In this document: in pieces, positions 1-5,702 of the stretch | Position numbering within the stretch: position 1 is the first letter of the stretch | How the letters are laid out: each line of letters begins with the position of its first letter | Assembly: GCA_028704195.1 (NCBI GenBank) | Contig: JAQVLL010000149.1 | Span: 1-5,702, forward strand | Direction: 5' to 3' | Source: Smithellaceae bacterium | GTDB lineage: Bacteria > Desulfobacterota > Syntrophia > Syntrophales > Smithellaceae | Length of the DNA stretch: 5,702 nucleotides | The notes under the pieces: generated by a model | The model's database searches: none | What the model was told of the DNA's origin: nothing | The model's input: only the letters and a program-made list of their open reading frames with translations | Made by a program: the position numbers and the translations under genes

Positions 1-1940
1 CCGGAATGGATCGCGATGCTTTTGAGCCAGTTCTTTGTTTCCAAGGGGGCAAAGGGAGTCCCGTCGGCAAACGACAGGTCTTCCAAACCGGGCAACTGAT
101 AAATCAGAAAGGCGGTTTCCTGGCAGACAGCCCGGCACGCCTTTGTATAGTTTGCACCAAGTCTGGCCAGAGATTCCGCCACAAACCGGTTCAGATCCAT
201 CCAGAAAATAAACTGCGGAAGCCTTCCTTCAGCCGCCTTTAATAAAGCCTCGGCGTCTCCGCTGTTATGCAAATCAAAGAGCATTTTCACGATCTGTTTA
301 TCGGGTGCTGGAATCCTGGTAAAGCCGTTGGTGGATACCGGCAGATCCTCGATATTGCACCACAGCAATTTTCTGTTCAGTCTGTAGGACAGAGGGTCGG
401 CCGCATTGTGCTGCCGGCAGTAACTGCCGATTTCACGTATTTTTTGTAGATAACGCTCCAACATTCTTCCGTCGTTTGGGAAAAACTGGATTTCCTCGGG
501 GTGCACAGAAGAGATGATCTGGTTTTGTTTATTCTTTGTGTCATCAGCGATCACGCGGGAAGTTGACAGTTTCGTGGCTTTTTTCTGAACCGTAACTTCA
601 TGTATAACGGTCAAATCTCCGGCCAGATTTCTGATCGCATTCAGAGATGGCGGATTATCCAGACGATTCACAATCCATTGTTCGACCTGGTCCAAATGAT
701 CTTTCAGAATACGAACCTGCGGCTCGGGAACCGGAACCTGTGGAAGCTGCCTTAAAGCAGCCTCCATTTTTTCAGCCCACCATTCCATAGCGCGTAAACG
801 TCCGCGCATTCGCTCTCGTGACGGATAAAGCTGCTCCCAGAATTTTTCCATCAGATCTATCAGGAGCTTGACTCCCATGGACAGGCCATCGTGCTTTCGG
901 GTATAGGTTAATGCAACTGACAGGTATATCGCCACCAGCAAATCTTTTGACTTATGCGCAAGGATGTCGGATGCAAAACGAACAACTTTTTCCCAGTTGA
1001 CCGAACCTTCGGCAGATGGTGAAGAAAGTTTGTCAATTTCGTTTTGCAGTTCTTGAAACCCCGCATCATAACGAACGTCCAAACCACAGGGCCGATCCGC
1101 GGAAATCGGTTCTTTGCCAAGCGTTGAGATATCCATGGAATATTCCGTTCCGATAATGTCCTGCCATGAAGCAGCTGAAGGCACAGACCATAATTGAACC
1201 GCATCCTCCGCTTTGAGAGTTCGGCTGTACGCCACCAGAAAAGCTTTATCCAGGGTTCCGCCTAAAAAAACGGTTTGCGGTACACTTTTGAGCGTGCCCC
1301 TGAAAAGATGATGCCACAAGCTGACCGGAAGAATCTTGTCATGGCACGGTCCGCGATCAAGGCTGACAAAATGTTCATTTTGATCGGACAAACCGGCCAC
1401 TTGCTCTGTTAATTTTTTTAAATCCAAAAAAGAGGCAAAAGGATCAAGCGGCGAACCGATCTGATTGAGGCTTTTTCGCCTGTCGGAATGCTCGGACCAC
1501 TGAGGGGATGGCGGCCTGATATTGGCCAGCTCCTCTTCCAGTTTTTTTACACTGTCAAATTTTTGTGTTGACAGATATTCAAACTGACACCAGGTATTCT
1601 CACACGCAAAGGGAAGAAGATCCCATTGAAGCTCCCAATCTTTCAGCTGGCCGCTGCCGATAATCAGGAAGGGGTAGGGTCTGCCCATTTTATCGGAACT
1701 GTCGCGAACAATGCCGCATACCAGGGAATCTTTTCCTGTGCCTCTTGACCAGAAACGCCAGGAACTGAAACCGGGCACGCTATTGGATTTGGATGTCAGC
1801 GTGGAATAGGCTGTTTTCAGCATTGCTGACAAATCGTTCACCAGGGGGATACTTTCCCCCAACTTCAGGAAATCCTTCGCCACAGGGTGCTTGCCGACGG
1901 CAATGAAGCGCCAGTTTGGGCTGCTCGATGGATTCATCAT
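1..1940 (-). CDS. tagF-tssA: TagF-TssA fusion protein of type VI secretion (partial, C-terminus beyond window)
   Basis: The frame runs from ATG at 1940 to the window edge, 646 codons without a stop; the 3' end is missing. Residues ~8-255 look like a whole TagF domain (DUF2094): a GKHPVAKDF motif at 17-25, a WRFW block at 61-64, RDSSDKMGRPYPF at 79-91 (the family's 'SvDrvGRyfPl' block) and an SLWHHLF block near 207-213 typical of the TagF second half. Residues ~272-395 match the ImpA N-terminal domain of TssA, with PCGLDVRYDAGFQEL at 284-298 and FWEQLYPSRERMRGR at 367-381. A variable linker (~396-485) follows. Residues ~486-646 match the VasJ-type C-terminal domain, with LPGLEDLSFADGTPFAP at 616-632 and a following NWL. 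TssA caps the growing sheath/tube and docks at the membrane complex; TagF domains repress assembly post-translationally. Both are cytoplasmic, and no signal peptide or membrane helix is seen. The start overlaps the tssM stop (ATGA). A second ATG directly follows the first, so the true start could be 1937. The family calls are confident; the function of the fusion is inferred. Confidence 0.9.
   Translation of the reverse strand, partial: MMNPSSSPNWRFIAVGKHPVAKDFLKLGESIPLVNDLSAMLKTAYSTLTSKSNSVPGFSSWRFWSRGTGKDSLVCGIVRDSSDKMGRPYPFLIIGSGQLKDWELQWDLLPFACENTWCQFEYLSTQKFDSVKKLEEELANIRPPSPQWSEHSDRRKSLNQIGSPLDPFASFLDLKKLTEQVAGLSDQNEHFVSLDRGPCHDKILPVSLWHHLFRGTLKSVPQTVFLGGTLDKAFLVAYSRTLKAEDAVQLWSVPSAASWQDIIGTEYSMDISTLGKEPISADRPCGLDVRYDAGFQELQNEIDKLSSPSAEGSVNWEKVVRFASDILAHKSKDLLVAIYLSVALTYTRKHDGLSMGVKLLIDLMEKFWEQLYPSRERMRGRLRAMEWWAEKMEAALRQLPQVPVPEPQVRILKDHLDQVEQWIVNRLDNPPSLNAIRNLAGDLTVIHEVTVQKKATKLSTSRVIADDTKNKQNQIISSVHPEEIQFFPNDGRMLERYLQKIREIGSYCRQHNAADPLSYRLNRKLLWCNIEDLPVSTNGFTRIPAPDKQIVKMLFDLHNSGDAEALLKAAEGRLPQFIFWMDLNRFVAESLARLGANYTKACRAVCQETAFLIYQLPGLEDLSFADGTPFAPLETKNWLKSIAIHS
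1937..1940 (-). other. ATGA stop/start overlap joining tssM and tagF-tssA
   Basis: The bases read ATGA on the minus strand: ATG opens tagF-tssA and TGA closes tssM. Such 4-nt overlaps usually mean translational coupling and balanced output of the two products. Seen directly in the sequence; the coupling is inferred. Confidence 0.85.
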
Positions 1941-4900
1941 TTTCCAATGCTCCCCGGCAATGTGACAGGCATGGCTTCCACGGTCTGCACTACCGGCATG
2001 TTGCCGATGAAACGATAGACAACTTTGATAAATTTGATTTTCAGCCGTTCCAGGGAAGCTTTTTCAGCAGGAAACTCACGTGCGCGAAACACCCGCCTGC
2101 CGCCCCTGAAATCTCTCAAAAAGTCCGGAAATGCCCGGGGCCCTATGTAGCGTCGAGACAGGACCAGATCACCTACTTCAATGCTCAGGATCACATCACT
2201 GCATGTTTCGGGCGACCAGTAAAAAGTCTTGTTTACCGGGTAGTTATTGTTCTGTAAAACCTGTGCTGTCGGACCGCACTGAAGCTCCAGCCGCGTGCCG
2301 TGAGGCTGCAGGATGGCATCCGGGTTAGCGGCCGTCGGAAGCCCGTTAATTTCCACATTATAATTTTTCTGCTGTACCTGCTTTGTGAGCTGCGCTCTGG
2401 CACCTTTATTCAAAAAATTGTAAAATGATTTGCCAAGCATGACCGTACCACCCAAAACTTCCTTTGGATAATACCCGGCCTTCTCATTTCTGTTCAAAAA
2501 CGGCGCTGCATGCTCCCTAACATATTTCCAGACCAGGCCGTCAGGCCCCACCAGAAAAGGCATCATCTGCTGAGGGCTCATTCCCATGGTCGGCGCCAGC
2601 ACGTGTTCGCTCCACTTGCTTTCCAGCTGCGCGGCCGTCCGGCCGCAAACAAATAACCAGAGAAAATCAAAAGGACCGGATATTAAGCTGGCAACCGTCG
2701 CATCCACATCATTACCGCCGGCTATGCCCTTTTTCAGACGATCAATCGCTTTATAGCCCATATGGAAAGGCGATTTGCTGACAGCCGGGTCATCACTGAA
2801 CGTTTGCCTGGCGATTTCAAAAGCCGATTTTCCTGAAGTTGTCGCCGTCTCAATGCTTTTCAATGCATTTTGATACTCCGGGTAAGCCTGAGCGTCCTCT
2901 TTCTGGATATCCAGTGTCTCAACACCGGCATCATGGCCGGTCGATTTTTCAACGGACATTGCCGTTTTTCTGACAGAGTCCGTCATGGTCTTCACAAAGC
3001 CTGACCGGTATGTCTTGCCCTGAGCCCTGAATGTTTGAAAACGGACAAGCTGGGACAACCAGACAGGAAGCGCCCCCCCGCTGTAAAGGGGTTCAAGCTG
3101 CACGGTAATTTTATCGATGAGTGCCCGATAAGGGCCTCCGGCATTACCCGCCATGTCACTTGCCATCCTGTCCCATTCAGCCGGGGTATTCAGCCGTTCC
3201 ATCCCTTTGGAAAATCCATCAGCAAAATATCGCCAGGCTTCAAAACAAAGCGTTCGATACTTTTCGTCAAACAGGTTTTTGTTGGCGGTTAATGAGGGCG
3301 CGTCCGGGTAAGCCTGAGACAATTCAGTGAAGAAGCGTTCAATCACTTCTCTGCCCTGACGGGTAAAGCACGGTTCTACCCGTCTATCCTCAGAATTCTG
3401 CTGATCGCCTCCCCAAAAATCGTTGAGCGTTACCGGCGGAAGAGAACTGTGCTGATCAGTCAGTGCGAGCATCCACTGCAGATTTCCGTTCCGGCGTCCA
3501 TAGAGAGATTTTACGGCATCCTCAAGTCCCGCAATTTCTTTTTGTATTTGATCAGAATCTTCACGCCAGGCCAGGTAATAAATATTCTGGTTGTTGATAA
3601 CCTTCTTTGTTTCCGGATGATCTACAGGATCATGGTCATGCATGGCAATGTAACGCGGATGCGGCTTTTCACTCAGGCGCTTTATGTTTGAAGAATACGG
3701 AGCGTCCCTGAGAATGTTGATCCTTCGGACAAGATGCACCATGTACTGTGCATAGACACGATCGGACGCGGTAAAATCAAACGCATGAGCATTCTGCATC
3801 AGGTTTTGATCAAAAGGTCCCAGGAAGCGTGATTGATATTGTCTGCAATAATGCTTTTTCATCTCTTTTTCCACACGGATGCTTTCCCGCAAACCGAGGC
3901 GCGGCAGCCACCAGCTTTTATTCTGATTTTCAATACGGATAATTCCCTCGCGGAAACGATCAAGAGCCGTTAGATCGGACCAATACTCACCATGCAGCAC
4001 GGGCAATTTTTGAAATTCCTTCGATATGCCGCCAATGGTATGTAAATTTTTAAGAAACGAAAAACTCAACAGGCCGCAAAGGGCAACGCAAAAAACAGCC
4101 CACGCGCTCAAACCAAGGTTGCCGGTCAGAATGCTCCATTCTATGGATCTCCTGGTCGGGGCAAGCAGATGGCGGTCTTTAGGCAGTACCTTCGCAAAAA
4201 AATCATGCAGAAATAATCCTTTGGCTGTGCCGGGCAAATTTTCCTGAGGCGCCGTAAACCCCAAGCTCCGGGAAAAATGAGACACGGGATTACCGTCCTG
4301 CCGGCCGCTGCTGAAAAACAGCCCACGCAAAACAGGTGTTTCCTGGTAAGGATTTACACCGAAAGTCGTTTTTACAAATGTGGACAATCCCTGTTTTAAG
4401 TCATCGAATTCTTCAGGGAAAAAGAAAAGGGGCGGATCGACATGCTTGGCGTCGAGCTGATGAAGAATCAGCATCCGCATGTTTCTCAGACGTTTGCTGA
4501 CGGTCTGAATGGCGTTTTCCAGAAAAGCGGGGATATCGGCTGATAAATTCTGATTGATCATACCCATGGACTGAGACAGGCTTTCGACGGGAAGCTGCTC
4601 GCAAAACCTGTTGATCCCCTGGATCAAATCACACTTCGTCACCAGAACGTAAACAGGAAATTTAATCCGCAGGACTCTCATTAATTCATCAATCCGCCGC
4701 CGCATCATGCGCGCCTCATCTTCAATCGCATGTTGCCCGGCGTTCAGAAGTTTGTCGGCGGCAATGGTCACAATGAGTCCGTTAAGGGGTTCTTTTTTAC
4801 GGTATTTCACCAGGAGCGACAGAAAATTCTGCCATTCCCGGCTGTCTGGTTCACCGTTCACCGGGATACAGTATCTACCCGCAGTATCAATGACAATCGC

Positions 4901-5404
4901 CTGTTCCAGAAACCACCATTCGCAGTTTTGCGTTCCGGATATGCCGGCTGTCTTGCCAAGATCCACAAAAGGGGTTGCCAGTCTCGCGCTGCTTAAAGAC
5001 GTTGTTTTACCCGAACCGCTCTCGCCAATCACCAGATACCATGGCAAAACATAAAGAGGATTGCCGTTTTTTTTCAGGTGGGATCTGCGCAGAACGTCGA
5101 TCGCCTCTCTCCATTTTGCCTGAAGCAGTTTTCTGTTGTCCTGCTCTTTCTCTGACAGGGTTTGAATCTGGGCATTATCCTGCGCGACAATGCTTTCTTC
5201 AAATTGTTTTCCCATTCGCTGATCCAGCAGATTGCGGATGAAAAACCCTCCAAGCACCAGGCTGCCGATGAAAAGCAGAAGAAACAGGATTGCCCACCAG
5301 GGCCAATGCAAGACCAGTGCAATACCGATAACAACCAGTGCGATGAAAATGGTTATGGAGCCAATGAAAAAGATTTTGAGGAATGGTATCATTTTCTTTT
5401 TCAT
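1937..5404 (-). CDS. tssM: TssM (IcmF family), inner-membrane core of the type VI secretion membrane complex
   Basis: Complete, 1155 aa, close to the usual ~1100-1200 aa for TssM. Two hydrophobic helices lie at ~6-32 and ~35-57. A cytoplasmic NTPase-like domain follows: Walker A GESGSGKT at 127-134, a Walker B/G3-like AIVIDTAGRY at 169-178 and a G4-like TKCD at 256-259. A third helix at ~428-451 leads into a large periplasmic part of about 700 residues, including the IcmF-related segment FDFLWLFVCGRTAAQLESKW (912-931). A C-terminal beta-rich end (~1035-1100, with FYWSPETC and a YIGPRAF segment) corresponds to the part that contacts the TssJ lipoprotein in characterised systems. TssM joins TssL and TssJ into the trans-envelope channel on which the baseplate docks. 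The start at 5404 overlaps the tssL stop by 4 nt; a Met at codon 5 is an alternative, but neither has a strong ribosome binding site. No frameshift or missing segment is seen. The NTP-binding motifs look intact, which is not true of all TssM proteins. Confidence 0.97.
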   Translation of the reverse strand: MKKKMIPFLKIFFIGSITIFIALVVIGIALVLHWPWWAILFLLLFIGSLVLGGFFIRNLLDQRMGKQFEESIVAQDNAQIQTLSEKEQDNRKLLQAKWREAIDVLRRSHLKKNGNPLYVLPWYLVIGESGSGKTTSLSSARLATPFVDLGKTAGISGTQNCEWWFLEQAIVIDTAGRYCIPVNGEPDSREWQNFLSLLVKYRKKEPLNGLIVTIAADKLLNAGQHAIEDEARMMRRRIDELMRVLRIKFPVYVLVTKCDLIQGINRFCEQLPVESLSQSMGMINQNLSADIPAFLENAIQTVSKRLRNMRMLILHQLDAKHVDPPLFFFPEEFDDLKQGLSTFVKTTFGVNPYQETPVLRGLFFSSGRQDGNPVSHFSRSLGFTAPQENLPGTAKGLFLHDFFAKVLPKDRHLLAPTRRSIEWSILTGNLGLSAWAVFCVALCGLLSFSFLKNLHTIGGISKEFQKLPVLHGEYWSDLTALDRFREGIIRIENQNKSWWLPRLGLRESIRVEKEMKKHYCRQYQSRFLGPFDQNLMQNAHAFDFTASDRVYAQYMVHLVRRINILRDAPYSSNIKRLSEKPHPRYIAMHDHDPVDHPETKKVINNQNIYYLAWREDSDQIQKEIAGLEDAVKSLYGRRNGNLQWMLALTDQHSSLPPVTLNDFWGGDQQNSEDRRVEPCFTRQGREVIERFFTELSQAYPDAPSLTANKNLFDEKYRTLCFEAWRYFADGFSKGMERLNTPAEWDRMASDMAGNAGGPYRALIDKITVQLEPLYSGGALPVWLSQLVRFQTFRAQGKTYRSGFVKTMTDSVRKTAMSVEKSTGHDAGVETLDIQKEDAQAYPEYQNALKSIETATTSGKSAFEIARQTFSDDPAVSKSPFHMGYKAIDRLKKGIAGGNDVDATVASLISGPFDFLWLFVCGRTAAQLESKWSEHVLAPTMGMSPQQMMPFLVGPDGLVWKYVREHAAPFLNRNEKAGYYPKEVLGGTVMLGKSFYNFLNKGARAQLTKQVQQKNYNVEINGLPTAANPDAILQPHGTRLELQCGPTAQVLQNNNYPVNKTFYWSPETCSDVILSIEVGDLVLSRRYIGPRAFPDFLRDFRGGRRVFRAREFPAEKASLERLKIKFIKVVYRFIGNMPVVQTVEAMPVTLPGSIGK
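1950..1955 (-). promoter_or_regulatory. Shine-Dalgarno site for tagF-tssA inside the end of tssM
   Basis: On the minus strand the sequence reads GGGGAG, nine bases before the ATG at 1940. This is a good purine-rich ribosome binding site at acceptable spacing. It lies within the last codons of tssM and supports the overlapping start, allowing re-initiation or independent entry of ribosomes. The tandem ATGATG means 1937 is also possible, at slightly longer spacing. Confidence 0.6.
5401..5404 (-). other. ATGA stop/start overlap joining tssL and tssM
   Basis: The bases read ATGA on the minus strand: ATG opens tssM and TGA ends tssL. Upstream there is only a weak GGTGA-like element about four bases before the ATG, so tssM initiation probably depends on ribosomes finishing tssL. 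The overlap is seen directly; the dependence is inferred. Confidence 0.8.
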
Positions 5405-5702
5405 TTCATCACCATCTGTAGATAGTTTTCACCGACATTGTTCAGAATAAAGCAGTACGTAACAAATAACGTAATCAGCAGGGCCAGCGGTGCGGCGGCA
5501 CAAGCCGCAATAAACCATTTGCTGCGCCGTTTGTCCTCAGACAGATCGATGTCCGCGTCCCCTGCCGGATATGCTTCCGGGAAAAGATCAACACGTTCCA
5601 GGGAAGGCAATCCGAGAGAGCTGCCCATCAGGAGTTTGAGACTCGCGGTTTTTATCTGTTCAAGGGTGTAATCATCATTGAAGTAGCGTCCGGTAAAGCC
5701 AA
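5401..5702 (-). CDS. tssL: TssL (DotU/IcmH), C-terminal part only (start beyond window)
   Basis: The frame is open from the window edge to a TGA at 5401-5403, giving the last 99 residues. It opens with GFTGRYFNDD, the hallmark 'GFxGrY' block near the end of the DotU cytoplasmic domain, followed by an amphipathic helix with LEQIKTASLKLL. A charged stretch (SEDKRRSKW, ~54-62) precedes one strong transmembrane helix at ~63-86. Only about 13 residues follow, so this is a classical tail-anchored TssL without a C-terminal OmpA-like peptidoglycan-binding domain. TssL sits in the inner membrane with its hook-like domain in the cytoplasm, where it binds TssM and baseplate parts such as TssK and TssE. 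Its position directly upstream of tssM with an ATGA overlap is the standard order. An internal Met codon at 5628 could be mistaken for the start, but the conserved GFTGRY block lies upstream of it in the same frame, so the gene continues out of the window. Confidence 0.92.
   Translation of the reverse strand, partial: GFTGRYFNDDYTLEQIKTASLKLLMGSSLGLPSLERVDLFPEAYPAGDADIDLSEDKRRSKWFIAACAAAPLALLITLFVTYCFILNNVGENYLQMVMK

Noticed and set aside
6..449. Two short plus-strand open frames at the left edge
   Set aside because: They lie antisense to the VasJ-like domain of TssA, with no domain signal.
908..1204. 98-codon open frame on the minus strand with its own ATG
   Set aside because: It lies in another frame wholly inside the ImpA-N coding region of tagF-tssA. 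The tagF-tssA frame carries clear conserved TssA motifs here, while this one shows no recognisable domain.
1916..2257. 113-codon plus-strand open frame across the tssM/tagF-tssA junction
   Set aside because: It is antisense to two well-supported genes, has no recognisable motif and has a composition like a shadow frame.
2631..2646. Perfect 7-bp inverted repeat (GCGGCCG, 2-nt gap, CGGCCGC)
   Set aside because: It sits in mid-tssM coding for Gly-Arg-Thr-Ala-Ala-Gln, is followed by no T-run, and is best explained by GC-rich codons rather than a terminator or operator.
4707..5054. 115-codon plus-strand open frame opposite the TssM P-loop region
   Set aside because: It is antisense to the most conserved part of TssM; its length is explained by the constrained codons of that domain.
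5401..5628. A separate 75-aa membrane protein starting at 5628
   Set aside because: The same frame continues upstream to the window edge with the conserved TssL block GFTGRY, so this is only the tail of tssL.
1..5702. CRISPR array, tRNA/rRNA, insertion sequence or novel defence system
   Set aside because: No spaced direct repeats, RNA gene signatures, terminal inverted repeats or transposase motifs were seen; the window is filled by three T6SS genes.

Overview
The window is a fragment of a type VI secretion system (T6SS) operon from a Gram-negative bacterium. Everything is read from the minus strand, and essentially every base is coding. In transcription order (high to low coordinates) it holds the 3' end of tssL (DotU/IcmH), a complete tssM (IcmF, 1155 aa) and a 5' fragment of a large gene. 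That last gene encodes a TagF domain followed in the same reading frame by a TssA (ImpA/VasJ-type) protein.

Layout: 5702-5401 is the TssL C-terminus, with the end of the cytoplasmic DotU domain, one transmembrane helix and a short periplasmic tail. 5404-1937 is TssM, with two N-terminal transmembrane helices, a cytoplasmic P-loop GTPase-like domain, a third transmembrane helix and a large periplasmic part. 1940-1 is TagF-TssA, open for 646 codons to the window edge without a stop. Both gene junctions are 4-nt ATGA overlaps, so the three genes are almost certainly one polycistronic, translationally coupled unit. No promoter, terminator, RNA gene, repeat array or mobile element is visible, and no gap exceeds a few bases.

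How the genes work together: TssL and TssM (with TssJ, not in the window) build the trans-envelope membrane complex. TssA caps and primes the tail sheath and tube and docks on that complex. TagF proteins are post-translational repressors of T6SS assembly, acting in the threonine-phosphorylation/Fha pathway. The fusion physically joins an assembly repressor to the assembly cap, and it is the most interesting thing here.

Organism: the gene set fixes a diderm bacterium. The style of the TagF and TssA domains and the balanced base composition would suit a deltaproteobacterial (Desulfobacterota-like) or related proteobacterial source, but this is a low-confidence guess from family resemblance. I found no unknown system beyond the T6SS fragment.
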